Assembly (NCBI RefSeq): GCF_002284535.1 | Contig: NZ_NPKH01000033.1 | Span: 1 to 64,000, forward strand | DNA from: Mesorhizobium wenxiniae | GTDB lineage: Bacteria > Pseudomonadota > Alphaproteobacteria > Rhizobiales > Rhizobiaceae | Direction: 5' to 3' | Length of the DNA stretch: 64,000 nucleotides | Shown: positions 32,001 through 40,769 of the stretch, piece after piece | Layout of the letters: the number at the start of each line of letters is the position of its first letter | Position numbering within the stretch: the stretch's first letter is position 1 | Notes under the pieces: generated by a model | Databases searched by the model: none | What the model was told of the DNA's origin: nothing | The model's input: the letters and a program-made list of their open reading frames with translations, nothing else | Translations under genes and position numbers: made by a program

Positions 32001-32564
32001 ATGCTGCGCAATCTTATCATCCTTGGCATGCTCGCCGTAGCATCGGCGTCGTTCCCGATCCTCTATCAGTCGAATCCGCAGATGCTCGATGGCCTGCTGA
32101 AATCGGCGGTCGGTACCAGGCCGGCAGTCGAAACGCAAACGGATCTGAATCTGGCCACGGTTCCGGATAGACCGGCGACGCCGCGGCCGCTCGGCCGCAA
32201 GGTCGTGGTCGCCGCTGACGTGCGCGGGCATTTCACGTCGGCGTTCAGGCTCAACGGTCGAACGGTCGACGGCATGATCGACACCGGCGCGACGCTCGTC
32301 GCCATCAACAGTTCGACGGCGCGCAGGATTGGCATCTCGCTGAACGTGTCCGACTTCAAACACGAGGTAAACACCGCCAACGGCGCGATCAGGGCTGCCC
32401 TGGTGACCATCGATCGGCTGCAGATCGGCAAGATCACGGTCGACGGCGTCCAGGCGGTGGTGCTCGACGACAAGGCGCTGCGCACCAACCTGATCGGTCT
32501 GAGCTTTCTCCAGCGGCTTGAAAAGTACCAGGTCGAGAACGGCGCGCTGCTGCTCGTCCAGTGA
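32001..32564 (+). CDS. Retropepsin-like aspartic protease, membrane-anchored
   Basis: Product of about 187 residues. One N-terminal membrane segment (about residues 3-19) anchors a periplasmic domain. The catalytic motif is MIDTGATLVAIN (Asp-Thr-Gly), followed by the flap NTANGAIRAALV and the second hydrophobic-Gly region NLIGLSFLQRL. It is a TIGR02281-style clan AA protease found in alphaproteobacteria; such single-domain forms dimerise. ATG 31977 would add eight residues. Substrate unknown. Confidence 0.85.
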   Translation: MLRNLIILGMLAVASASFPILYQSNPQMLDGLLKSAVGTRPAVETQTDLNLATVPDRPATPRPLGRKVVVAADVRGHFTSAFRLNGRTVDGMIDTGATLVAINSSTARRIGISLNVSDFKHEVNTANGAIRAALVTIDRLQIGKITVDGVQAVVLDDKALRTNLIGLSFLQRLEKYQVENGALLLVQ

Positions 32565-32567
32565 ACC

Positions 32568-32612
32568 AAGATCCCGGAAAAGTGGAAACCGGTTCTCGGA
32601 ACGATCATCGTC
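32568..32612. repeat. Intergenic palindromic repeat, type 1
   Basis: Short element with the GGAAAAGTGGAAACCGGTTCTCGG-type core, cut here to its recognisable half, between the protease gene and the end of deoA. It is related to the copies at 2788 and 35231. Confidence 0.5.
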
Positions 32613-32638
32613 CAACAAGAAGAGCCTTGCTGACCGGA

Positions 32639-33958
32639 TCACCCGCGCGGCAGGATCCGCCGGATGACGGTTTTTTCCGCGGGCGGCTTCGAAGCACCGA
32701 TCGCATAGGCCGAAAGCACGGCGGCCGCGGCCGCTTCGGCATCCGCGGGATTGCGGGCATGGACCAGCGCCAGCGCCTCACCGGGGCGCACCTCCGCGCC
32801 GACCGGCAACAGCCGGGTGATGCCGACCGCATGATCGATCCTGTCGTCCGGCCGTATGCGCCCCCCGCCAAGCCCGACGACGGCGAGCCCGATGTCGCGG
32901 GTCGCGATGCCGGTGACGAAGCCGTGTTCGGTCGCCTTGACCGCAACTTCAGTCGCCGCCTTCGGCAGGTATTTTTCCGGATTCTCGACGAAATCTGCGG
33001 GGCCGCCGAGCGCCGCCACCATGCGCGCGAAGACGGCGGCGGCACCGCCGCCGGCAAGCGTCTCGGCGGCGCGCCGCATGCCGTCCTGGTTGGACGACAC
33101 CAGCCCGGCAGACTGCAGCATGTCTGCGGCCAGAGCCAGCGTCACATCCTCCAGGCGCCGGTCGCGGAAGCGGCCGGTTAGAAAATCGACGGCGTTGCGC
33201 ACCTCGACCGCGTTGCCGGCTGCCGACGCCAGCGGCTCGTTCATGCCGGTGACCAATGCTGAGGTCTTCAGTCCTGCGCCATTGGCGACTTCTACCAGGC
33301 TGTTCGCCAGTGTTGTTGCGTCGCGCGACTTTTCCATGAAGGCGCCGTTGCCGACCTTTACGTCGAGCACCAGCGACTGCAGGCCGGCGGCCAGCTTCTT
33401 CGACAGGATCGAGGCGGTAATCAGCGGCACCGATTCGACGGTTCCCGTCACGTCGCGGATCGCATAGAGCCGGCGGTCGGCGGGCGCGAGATCGGCGGTC
33501 TGGCCGATGATGGCGCAGCCGGCCTCGAGCACCGCCTTGCGGAAGCCCGCCACATCCGGCTGGCTGATATAGCCGGGGATGGCGTCCATCTTGTCCAGCG
33601 TGCCGCCGGTATGGCCGAGACCACGGCCGGAAATCATCGGCACATAAGCGCCACAGGCGGCGACGATCGGCGCCACCACCAGCGAGACATTGTCGCCGAC
33701 GCCGCCTGTCGAATGTTTGTCGGTGACTGGGCCCGGCAGGTTCGACCAATCGAGCACGTCGCCGGAGTCGCGCATGGCCAGCGTCAGCGCCACCGCCTCG
33801 TCGCGGCTCATGCCGTTGAAGAACACCGCCATGGCGAAGGCCCCGACCTGCCCGTCCGAGACGGCGCCTGCGGTCACGCCTTCGATGAAGCTGGCGATCT
33901 CCTGCGTCGACAGCTTGTGGCCGTCGCGCTTGCTGCGGATGATTTCCTGGGGAAGCAT
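32639..33958 (-). CDS. deoA: Thymidine phosphorylase
   Basis: Product of 439 residues that splits thymidine and deoxyuridine with phosphate. It starts MLPQEIIRSKRDGHKLSTQEIASFIEGV, carries the phosphate/substrate signature around LPGPVTDKHSTGGVGDN and SGRGLGHTGGTLDKMDAIPGY, and has the C-terminal RxGEALALVHA domain. Its ATG overlaps the stop of the upstream purine nucleoside phosphorylase gene. It is the last gene of the nucleoside uptake and breakdown series on this strand. Confidence 0.96.
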   Translation of the reverse strand: MLPQEIIRSKRDGHKLSTQEIASFIEGVTAGAVSDGQVGAFAMAVFFNGMSRDEAVALTLAMRDSGDVLDWSNLPGPVTDKHSTGGVGDNVSLVVAPIVAACGAYVPMISGRGLGHTGGTLDKMDAIPGYISQPDVAGFRKAVLEAGCAIIGQTADLAPADRRLYAIRDVTGTVESVPLITASILSKKLAAGLQSLVLDVKVGNGAFMEKSRDATTLANSLVEVANGAGLKTSALVTGMNEPLASAAGNAVEVRNAVDFLTGRFRDRRLEDVTLALAADMLQSAGLVSSNQDGMRRAAETLAGGGAAAVFARMVAALGGPADFVENPEKYLPKAATEVAVKATEHGFVTGIATRDIGLAVVGLGGGRIRPDDRIDHAVGITRLLPVGAEVRPGEALALVHARNPADAEAAAAAVLSAYAIGASKPPAEKTVIRRILPRG

Positions 33959-34776
33959 CAGGCCGGGACCTTACGCTCCGGCAAGCCATCCTGGAACACA
34001 CGCTGGAGGATCGTCGCCAGACGCGCGCCGCCAACCGGCGCCATGTCCTTGGTCTCCTGGTGCGAAAGCTCCGCCCCGGTCATCCCTGCTGCAAGGTTGG
34101 TGATGACCGAGCAGGCGGCGACCCGCAAGCCGAGGAAGCGGGCGAGAATGACCTCCGGCACGGTCGACATGCCGACGGCGTTGGCGCCCATGACGCGCGC
34201 CATGCGGATCTCGGCGGGTGTTTCGAAGCATGGCCCGGAAAACCACATATAGACGCCCTTGTGCAGGGCGGTAGCGGTAGCCTTCGCCGCCGTCTCGATC
34301 GCCGCGCGAAGGCCGGCATCATAGGCTTCGGTCAGGCCGACGAAGCGGCGGTCGCTTGGCTCGCCGATCAGCGGGTTGGAGCCCGAGAAATTGATGTGGT
34401 CGGTGATCAGCATCACCGAGCCTGGCCCCATGTCCGGATCGACCGAGCCAGCGGCGTTGGTGAGGATCAGGTTCGAAATGCCGAGGCCGGCGAGCACCTC
34501 CAGCGCCGGCCGCATCGCAGCCGCGTTGCCGTGCTCGTAGTAGTGAGCGCGGCCGGACAGCATCAACACTGGTGTGCCGGCGAAATGTCCCGCCACCACC
34601 TCGCCGGCATGGCCGGTGACGCCGCTTCTGGGAAAGCCCGGCAATTCGGCATAGGAAATGCGGACAGCGTCCTCGACCTCTTCGACAAGCCCGCCAAGGC
34701 CCGAACCCAGCACCAGCGCGGTGGCGGGCGCCAGCCCGTCCAGCCTTTCGACGAGACGATCAAGCGCCTCCTTCAT
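33958..34776 (-). CDS. Purine nucleoside phosphorylase (trimeric type)
   Basis: Product of 272 residues that splits inosine and guanosine with phosphate. Motifs are ALVLGSGLGGLVEEVE (phosphate site), MLSGRAHYYEHG, the purine-site region NLILTNAAGSVDPDMGPG and VGMSTVPEVILARFLG. The gene could be called punA, deoD-like or xapA; sequence alone does not separate them. Its start codon lies inside a 17-base tandem repeat, and its stop overlaps deoA. Confidence 0.94.
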   Translation of the reverse strand: MKEALDRLVERLDGLAPATALVLGSGLGGLVEEVEDAVRISYAELPGFPRSGVTGHAGEVVAGHFAGTPVLMLSGRAHYYEHGNAAAMRPALEVLAGLGISNLILTNAAGSVDPDMGPGSVMLITDHINFSGSNPLIGEPSDRRFVGLTEAYDAGLRAAIETAAKATATALHKGVYMWFSGPCFETPAEIRMARVMGANAVGMSTVPEVILARFLGLRVAACSVITNLAAGMTGAELSHQETKDMAPVGGARLATILQRVFQDGLPERKVPA

Positions 34777-34835
34777 TTCAACCAGCTCTTCATTTCAACC
34801 AGCTCTTCATTTCAACCAGCTCTTCATTTCAACAT
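34772..34835. repeat. 17-bp tandem repeat over the phosphorylase start codon
   Basis: Plus-strand unit TTCATTTCAACCAGCTC occurs about 3.7 times in a row between cdd and the phosphorylase gene. On the coding strand each unit carries GTTGAAATGAAG, so each copy offers an ATG, but 17 is not a multiple of 3 and the ATGs fall in different frames. The real start is in the copy next to the phosphorylase gene. The cdd stop lies in the last partial copy. Confidence 0.85.
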
Positions 34836-35216
34836 GTCGCCCTGGAAGCCGTAGGGCAGCATGTCGCCCATGGTCACGGTCTCGACCACGCCGCCACTGT
34901 CGCAGAGATAGAGTTTGGTTTCCGGCCGGCAAAATTCGGCCAGCCGCTGCCGGCAGCCGCCGCAGGGTGAGCATTTCGCCGTGCGCTCGGCGATCACCGC
35001 GACCTCCGTTATCCTGCCGCCGCCGGCCATGATGTAGTGGCCGAGCGCGGTGGTTTCGGCGCACCAGCCTTCCGGATAGGACGCGACCTCGATGTTGGCG
35101 CCGGTAAAGACGCGGCCGTCCTCGGTGCGCAGTGCCGCCCCGACCGGAAACTTCGAATACGGCGCATAGGCCTTGGCCATGGCCGCCTTGGCCGCTTCGA
35201 ACAGATCATGCGACAT
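34824..35216 (-). CDS. cdd: Cytidine deaminase
   Basis: Product of 130 residues that converts cytidine and deoxycytidine to uridine forms. The zinc and catalytic site is visible: NIEVASYPEGWCAETTAL (Cys-Ala-Glu; this family has Cys as first ligand) and PCGGCRQRLAEF (two Cys). It is the dimer/tetramer-small type in length. It sits between the ABC permease and the purine nucleoside phosphorylase genes, inside the nucleoside operon. Confidence 0.95.
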   Translation of the reverse strand: MSHDLFEAAKAAMAKAYAPYSKFPVGAALRTEDGRVFTGANIEVASYPEGWCAETTALGHYIMAGGGRITEVAVIAERTAKCSPCGGCRQRLAEFCRPETKLYLCDSGGVVETVTMGDMLPYGFQGDMLK

Positions 35217-35230
35217 TTAGTTTTTCCCTC

Positions 35231-35336
35231 GCATGATCTTGTCCGAAAAACGGGTTCCACTTTTCGAAGTCATGCTCATATTTTCCTTTTTCGCATGGCC
35301 CGATCCGAAAACCGGCTCCACTTTTCGCGGCCATGC
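35231..35336. repeat. Two tandem palindromic repeats, type 1
   Basis: Two related palindromes, 35231-35276 and 35293-35336, each open with GCATG-, contain a GAAAA(A)CGGGTTCCACTTTTCG or CCGGCTCCACTTTTCGCGG core and close with -CATGCT. They lie between cdd and the permease gene within the operon, where they could form RNA hairpins that lower expression of the distal genes. Confidence 0.75.
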
Positions 35337-36308
35337 TCAGCGTTCTTTGACATAGGGCACGCCGCCGGCCCGCGGCGGGATCGCCTTGCCTATGAAGCCG
35401 GCGAGCAGGATGACGGTGAGGATATAGGGCAGCGCCTGCATGAGCTGCACCGGCACTTTGCCGATCAGCGGCAGCGGCGTGCCCTGCAGCCGGATCGACA
35501 GCGCGTCGAGGAAGCCGAACAACAGGCAGGCGAACATGGCATTGACCGGCTTCCATTTGGCGAAGATCAGCGCGGCAAGCGCGATGTAACCCTTGCCGGC
35601 GGTCATATCCTTCACGAAGCCGCCATTCTGCACCATCGACAGGTAGGCGCCGGCAATGCCGGTGAGCACGCCGGTGCAGATCAGCGCCCGGTAGCGCAGC
35701 CAGGCGACCGAGATGCCAGCGGTGTCGACCGCGGCCGGGTTCTCACCGACCGCGCGCATGCGCAAGCCAAAGCGGGTACGGAACAGCACCCACCAGGTGA
35801 ACGGCACGGCGAGGAACGCGACATAGACCAGCACGGAATGGCCGGAGATGAGTTCCGAATATATCGGGCCGAGGATCGGCACCCCCCTAAGCGCGTCCGC
35901 GCCGGGCCAGATGATCGCCCCGAACCGCTCGTCGGGCGCAAGCGCCGGCGTACGTCCTCCTTGCTGGAACCAGGCCTGGCCGAGCATGATCGTTGATCCG
36001 GCGGCGATAAAATTGATCGCCACGCCGGAGACGATCTGGTTGCCGCGATGGGTGATTGAGGCAAACCCGTGGACCAGCGCGAAAGCGACCGAGATGAGGA
36101 TGGCCATGCCGAGGCCGATAAAGGCGGAATGGAAGACGGAGGCTGCGGCGGCACCGGCGAAGGCGCCGACCAGCATCTTGCCCTCGAGCCCGATGTCGAA
36201 GATGCCGGCCCGCTCCGAATAGAGGCCGGCGAGGCATGCGAGCAGCAAGGGCACCGACAGGCGGATCGTCGAGTCCAGAACCTGGATGATGGCGTTGAAC
36301 ATGTCCAT
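35337..36308 (-). CDS. Nucleoside ABC transporter permease 2
   Basis: Inner-membrane permease of about 323 residues with 8-10 membrane helices, of the branched-chain/BMP-type family (NupQ/YufQ style). Typical parts are LACLAGLYSERAGIFDIGLEGKMLVGAF near the start, GNQIVSGVAINFIAAG, and GRGYIAL-like GKGYIALAALIFAKWKP. The start ATG 36308 is one base after the stop of the other permease. It would form the channel with the partner permease and the double ATPase. Confidence 0.92.
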   Translation of the reverse strand: MDMFNAIIQVLDSTIRLSVPLLLACLAGLYSERAGIFDIGLEGKMLVGAFAGAAAASVFHSAFIGLGMAILISVAFALVHGFASITHRGNQIVSGVAINFIAAGSTIMLGQAWFQQGGRTPALAPDERFGAIIWPGADALRGVPILGPIYSELISGHSVLVYVAFLAVPFTWWVLFRTRFGLRMRAVGENPAAVDTAGISVAWLRYRALICTGVLTGIAGAYLSMVQNGGFVKDMTAGKGYIALAALIFAKWKPVNAMFACLLFGFLDALSIRLQGTPLPLIGKVPVQLMQALPYILTVILLAGFIGKAIPPRAGGVPYVKER

Positions 36309-36309
36309 C

Positions 36310-37449
36310 TCAGGCACCCTTCCCCTTGATCGCTTCCATGCCGACAGATCTCGGGCTGAGTGAGGCGAACAGCGCCTGGACATAGGGCCGGAACATGTGC
36401 TCGAGCGCGCCGGCGAACAGGATGACCAGGCCCTGAATGATGACGATCATGTCGCGGCTGATCGCCGGCATCTCGAAGGCGAGCTCGGCGCCACCCTGGT
36501 AGAGCATGCCAAACAGGATTGCCGCCAGCACGATGCCGACCGGGTGCAGGCGCCCCATCAGCGCCACGGCGATGCCGACGAAACCGGCGCCGGAAACGAA
36601 TTCGAGCGCGACATTGTGCTGGTCGCCCATCGTCGGATTGAGCGCCATCATGCCGGCGAGCGCACCCGAAATCATCATCGCGATGATGATGATGCGGGCC
36701 TCCGAAATGCCGGCATAGCGCGCCGCTTTCGAGCTGTGGCCGTAGGTGCGCATCTCGTAACCGAGTCTGGTGCGCCAGATCAGCACCCAGACCAGAAAGG
36801 CCATGGCCAGCGCCAGCAGGAAGCTGATGTTGAACGGCGCCGAACGGATCTTGGCGCCGAACAATTCGATGACCCAGTTGAGCTTCGGCAGTTGCGCGCC
36901 TTCTAGGAAGGTACGCGTCTGCGGCGCCATCGAATTGGCCGGCTTCAAGAATCCGACCAGTGCGTAGACCATGACGCTGGCAGCGATGAAATTGAACATG
37001 ATGGTGGTGATGACGATGTGCGAACCGCGCTTGGCCTGCAGATAGGCCGGGATCAGCGCCCACAGCGCCCCCATAGCCGCGGCGGCGATGATCGCCAGCG
37101 GGAAGGTGAGCCACCAGGGCAGCACGCTGTCGAAGGCCAGGCAGACGACGCCGATGCCGAGACCGGCGATATAACCCTGGCCCTCGCCACCGATGTTGAA
37201 CAGGCCGCAATGCGCCGCAACCGCCACCGACAGCCCGCTGAAGATGAAGGTGGTGGCGTAGAAAAGCGTAAACGCAATGCCTTGCCCGCGGCCGAAGGCG
37301 CCCTCGACCAGGACGGCGGCAGCGCGGAACGGATTTTCGCCAACCAGAAGCACGACGAAGCCTGCGACGACGAAGGCAACGGCGAGATTGATTACCGGGA
37401 TCAGCCCGTAATCGGCCCAGGCCGGCAGCTTGGCGTAAGGCGCGCTCAT
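36310..37449 (-). CDS. Nucleoside ABC transporter permease 1
   Basis: Permease of 379 residues, about 9-10 membrane helices (NupP/YufP style). It shows the family core ATTFIFSGLSVAVAAHCGLFNIGGEGQ and GLGIGVV, and later AARYAGISEARIIIIAMMISGALAGMM. Its start overlaps the ATPase stop by 4 bases. Partner of the downstream permease in a nucleoside importer. Confidence 0.93.
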   Translation of the reverse strand: MSAPYAKLPAWADYGLIPVINLAVAFVVAGFVVLLVGENPFRAAAVLVEGAFGRGQGIAFTLFYATTFIFSGLSVAVAAHCGLFNIGGEGQGYIAGLGIGVVCLAFDSVLPWWLTFPLAIIAAAAMGALWALIPAYLQAKRGSHIVITTIMFNFIAASVMVYALVGFLKPANSMAPQTRTFLEGAQLPKLNWVIELFGAKIRSAPFNISFLLALAMAFLVWVLIWRTRLGYEMRTYGHSSKAARYAGISEARIIIIAMMISGALAGMMALNPTMGDQHNVALEFVSGAGFVGIAVALMGRLHPVGIVLAAILFGMLYQGGAELAFEMPAISRDMIVIIQGLVILFAGALEHMFRPYVQALFASLSPRSVGMEAIKGKGA

Positions 37450-38978
37450 TCCGCCGCCTCCTGGCGCTCGACGCCGGCCATCAGCAGGCCGAGCTCGCCT
37501 TCGGTCGCCTCCGGTCCGCGCTCGCCGACGATGCGGCCGGCAAACATCACCAGGATGCGGTCGGACAGCGAGCGGATCTCGTCGAGCTCGACCGACACCA
37601 CCAGCACCGCCTTGCCCTGGTCGCGCATGGCGATGAGCCGCTTATGGATGAATTCGATGGCGCCGACATCGACGCCGCGCGTCGGCTGGCCGACGATCAG
37701 CACGCCCGGATCCTGCTCCATCTCCCGGGCAAGCACGATCTTTTGCTGATTGCCGCCGGAGAAATTGGCGGTCTTGAGTCGGCAATCCGCCGGACGGATG
37801 TCGTATTTGGTAATCTTGTCCCTGGCGTCGTTGCGGATCGCGTCGATGTCGAGGAACGGCCCCTTCAGATATCGTTCGTCGTCGTGATAGCCGAGGATCG
37901 AATTCTCGTTCTCCTCGAAGGCCAGCACCAGCCCGACATGATGACGGTCTTCCGGCACATGGGCGAGACCGCGGTCGCGCAGCTCGCCGGGATCGGCGGC
38001 CCCGGTGAGATCGATCGGCTTGCCGTCAAGCATGACGGAGCCCGAGACGGCGCGCCTGATGCCGGAAATCGCCTCGAGCATTTCGGATTGCCCGTTACCG
38101 GCGACGCCGGCGATGCCGACGATCTCGCCGGCGCGCACATCGAAGGAGATGTCGTCGACCATGGTGACGCCGCGGGAATCCTTCACTGTCAGGTTCTTGA
38201 CCGCGAGCTTGACGTCGCCGGCTTCCGCCTCGCCCTTCTCGACTCTGAGCAGCACGCGGCGCCCGACCATCAGCTCGGCCAGCTCTTCGACTGTCGTCTT
38301 CCTGGTTTCCCGTGTCGCCACCATCGTGCCCTGGCGCATGACCGAGACCGTGTCGGTGATCGCCATGATCTCGCGCAGCTTGTGGGTGATCAGCACGATC
38401 GTTTTACCCTGCTCCTTCAACTGCTTGAGGATGCGGAACAGATGGTCAGCTTCTGCGGGCGTCAGCACGCCCGTCGGCTCGTCGAGGATCAAGATCTCGG
38501 CGCCGCGATACAGCGCCTTGAGGATTTCGACACGCTGCTGCAGGCCAACCGGCAACTCCTCGATGATCGCGTCGGGATCGACCTCCAGCCCGTATTCGCG
38601 CTCGAGCCGTTCCAGCTCCGACCGCGCCTTGGTGATGCTCCTCTTCAGCAGGGCATCGCTTTCGGCGCCGAGAATGACGTTTTCCAGCACCGTGAAATTG
38701 TCGACCAGCATGAAATGCTGATGCACCATGCCGATGCCGAGCGCGATGGCGTCGTTTGGCGTCTTGATCGACGCCGGCTGGCCGCCGACGCGGATCTCGC
38801 CGCTGTCGGCCTGGTAGAAGCCATAGAGGATCGACATCAGCGTCGACTTGCCGGCGCCGTTCTCACCGACAATGCCGTGGATGGTGCCGCGCACGATCTC
38901 CAGATTGATGTCGCGGTTGGCGCGCACGGCGCCAAAACTCTTGTTGATGCCGATCAACTCGATTGCGGCTTGCGCCAT
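37446..38978 (-). CDS. Nucleoside ABC transporter, tandem ATPase
   Basis: ATP-binding protein of 510 residues with two nucleotide-binding domains (NupO/YufO style). Domain 1 has GENGAGKST and LPVGLQQRVEILKALYRGAEILILDEPTG. Domain 2 has the looser P-loop GVAGNGQSEML and FSGGNQQKIVLAREMEQDPGVLIVGQPTRG, where the Walker B end is degenerate (VGQPT), as is normal for this family. It powers uptake with the two permeases and the BMP-type binding protein encoded upstream at 39572-40561. Confidence 0.94.
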   Translation of the reverse strand: MAQAAIELIGINKSFGAVRANRDINLEIVRGTIHGIVGENGAGKSTLMSILYGFYQADSGEIRVGGQPASIKTPNDAIALGIGMVHQHFMLVDNFTVLENVILGAESDALLKRSITKARSELERLEREYGLEVDPDAIIEELPVGLQQRVEILKALYRGAEILILDEPTGVLTPAEADHLFRILKQLKEQGKTIVLITHKLREIMAITDTVSVMRQGTMVATRETRKTTVEELAELMVGRRVLLRVEKGEAEAGDVKLAVKNLTVKDSRGVTMVDDISFDVRAGEIVGIAGVAGNGQSEMLEAISGIRRAVSGSVMLDGKPIDLTGAADPGELRDRGLAHVPEDRHHVGLVLAFEENENSILGYHDDERYLKGPFLDIDAIRNDARDKITKYDIRPADCRLKTANFSGGNQQKIVLAREMEQDPGVLIVGQPTRGVDVGAIEFIHKRLIAMRDQGKAVLVVSVELDEIRSLSDRILVMFAGRIVGERGPEATEGELGLLMAGVERQEAAE

Positions 38979-39187
38979 GCAGCCTGTCCCACTCTTATTT
39001 TTTTATCGCTTGGTCAAAACGCCTAGCATGACACCCCGTCTGTGCCAATTGGCCGGAGCAGCGTTCACTCTCGACAAATCACCGCCCGCTTGTCAATTTC
39101 GAACGTGGTCGCGGCCTTCACTACGCTATCGCATCGGCCTGAAAATCGGGTTGGATTTTCAGCAGCACGACGCGAAGATTGTAAGGC

Positions 39188-39231
39188 TTAGAGCGTATTT
39201 TCGGCGTCCAATTGGACGCATGTCGCTCTAA
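39188..39231. repeat. Palindromic repeat, type 2 (TAGAGCG...CGCTCTAA)
   Basis: An inverted repeat with outer arms TTAGAGCG/CGCTCTAA and inner arms GCGTCC/GGACGC around AATT. A close relative lies at 53045-53089 inside the prophage. It is in the gap between the ABC ATPase gene and slyX; the remainder of 38979-39294 holds no gene. Confidence 0.7.
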
Positions 39232-39294
39232 TGTGGCGAATCCCGAAATTCGCTTCTCTTGAGAGTTGCGCAGCAAGAAACCGAGGTTTTTCAG

Positions 39295-39504
39295 ATGACC
39301 ATGCCCTCCGACCGGCTGACGACGCTGGAAATCCGCGCCGCCGAGCAGGAGAAGATCATCGACGAACTGTCCGGCCAGATCGCCGAGCAGTGGAAGGTGA
39401 TCGAGCGCATGCAGCGCAAGCTCGATGCGCTGACCAACCGCTTCCTGGCGCTGGAGGAACAGGCCGCACCCGACGTGCCGGTGACCAAGCCGCCGCATTG
39501 GTGA
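39295..39504 (+). CDS. slyX: SlyX family protein
   Basis: Small coiled-coil protein of 69 residues: MTMPSDRLTTLEIRAAEQEKIIDELSGQIAEQWKVIERMQ, then a short proline-rich end VTKPPHW, which is the hallmark C-terminus. Its role is unknown in spite of wide conservation. It is encoded on the opposite strand to the flanking transporter genes, separated from the binding-protein gene by a bidirectional terminator. Confidence 0.9.
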   Translation: MTMPSDRLTTLEIRAAEQEKIIDELSGQIAEQWKVIERMQRKLDALTNRFLALEEQAAPDVPVTKPPHW

Positions 39505-39520
39505 GCATACTGAGAAAAGC

Positions 39521-39547
39521 AAACCGCCGGGCTTTCACCCGGCGGTT
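39521..39547. terminator. Bidirectional terminator between slyX and the BMP gene
   Basis: AAACCGCCGGG (39521-39531) pairs with CCCGGCGGTTT (39537-39547 region) around a short loop; the flanking A and T runs allow termination from both sides. It ends slyX (plus) and the binding-protein gene (minus). Confidence 0.8.
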
Positions 39548-39571
39548 TCGATCAGATCGGCAATCTCACGA

Positions 39572-40561
39572 TCAATAGGGGCAGGCATTGTCCGACATGT
39601 AGTCGTGCACCTTGATAGTACCGGCGATGATGTCGGCCTTGGCCTTTTCGACCGCCGCCTTCATCGCGTCGTCGACAAGCGCCTTGTTGTTGTCGTCCAT
39701 AGCGTAGTCGACGCCGCCTTCCTTGAGGCCGAGATCGTTGATGCCGCCGGTGAACTTGTCGTTCTTGGCGTCCATGAAGGTGTTGTAGACGGCGACGTCG
39801 ACGCGCTTGACCATGGAGGTCAGCACCTTGCCGGGCTGCAGGCCGTTCTGGTTGGAATCGACGCCGATGCCGAGCTTGCCGGCGTCGGCTGCCGCCTGCA
39901 GCACGCCGACACCGGTTCCGCCTGCCGCCGCGTAGATCACGTCGGCGCCCTGGTCGATCTGCGTCTTGGCGATCTCGCCCCCTTTGGCCGGATCGTTCCA
40001 GGCTGCCGGCGTGTCGCCGGTCATGTTCTGGATCACATCGGTCGCGCCGGCCGCTTTGGCGCCGCCGACATAGCCGCAGCCGAATCTGCGGATCAGCGGA
40101 ATGTCCATGCCGCCGATGAAGCCGACCTTTTTGGTCTTCGAGGCCATCGCCGCCATCACCCCGACGAGATAGGAGCCTTCCTGCTCCTTATAGACGACGG
40201 AGCGGACATTGGGCTTGTCGACGACCATGTCGATGATGGCGAACTTGGTCTCGGGAAACTCGACGGCGATCTTCTCCAGCGCATCTGCCCAGGAGAAGCC
40301 CGCCATGGCGATGGGATTGCGGCCGTCCTCGGCGAAACGGCGCAGTGCCTGCTCGCGCTGGGTCGCGTTGCTGACCTCGAATTCCACATAGGCGATGCCG
40401 GTTTCGGCCTTGAACTTTTCGGCGCCATTGTAGGACGCTTCGTTGAATGACTTGTCGAACTTGCCGCCGAGATCATAGAGAAGTGCTGGCTGAATGTCCG
40501 CGGCGAAGGCCGGAAGAACCATCGCAGTTGCGGCCAGGAGGCCGAGAACGATACGTTTCAT
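39572..40561 (-). CDS. BMP-family nucleoside-binding lipoprotein-like protein
   Basis: Periplasmic binding protein of 329 residues. A signal peptide (MKRIVLGLLAATAMVLPAFA) leads to DIQPALLYDLGGKFDKSFNEASYNGAEKF, the hallmark N-terminus of BMP/PnrA-type nucleoside receptors, then GGMDIPLIRRFGCGYVGGAKAAG. There is no lipobox Cys, so it should be free in the periplasm. ATG 40561 was chosen for the signal peptide. Its gene precedes the ATPase and permease genes on the same strand, interrupted only by slyX on the other strand. Confidence 0.92.
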   Translation of the reverse strand: MKRIVLGLLAATAMVLPAFAADIQPALLYDLGGKFDKSFNEASYNGAEKFKAETGIAYVEFEVSNATQREQALRRFAEDGRNPIAMAGFSWADALEKIAVEFPETKFAIIDMVVDKPNVRSVVYKEQEGSYLVGVMAAMASKTKKVGFIGGMDIPLIRRFGCGYVGGAKAAGATDVIQNMTGDTPAAWNDPAKGGEIAKTQIDQGADVIYAAAGGTGVGVLQAAADAGKLGIGVDSNQNGLQPGKVLTSMVKRVDVAVYNTFMDAKNDKFTGGINDLGLKEGGVDYAMDDNNKALVDDAMKAAVEKAKADIIAGTIKVHDYMSDNACPY

Positions 40562-40716
40562 GTGATCCACACCCTGTCGGTTATTTTTTCCGTTATGCAC
40601 CGCCTGCCTGCCCGGTTCTCCGGCAGGCATGCGACATCAGACAGGAGTGTCTTCCTCCCGCTTCGGGCCAATCTGGCACGGCCCGAAACAAAATTCACGC
40701 GGAATTTTGACCTTTG

Positions 40717-40747
40717 GAAAAGCGTGGCGCCGTATCCCGGCGCCACG
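40717..40747 (-). terminator. Terminator after msrA
   Basis: On the minus strand CGTGGCGCC (40739-40747) pairs with GGCGCCACG (40723-40731), followed by a T run at 40718-40721. It lies 23 bases beyond the msrA stop. Confidence 0.75.
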
Positions 40748-40769
40748 GATCATCGTCTCGCCAAAGGCC

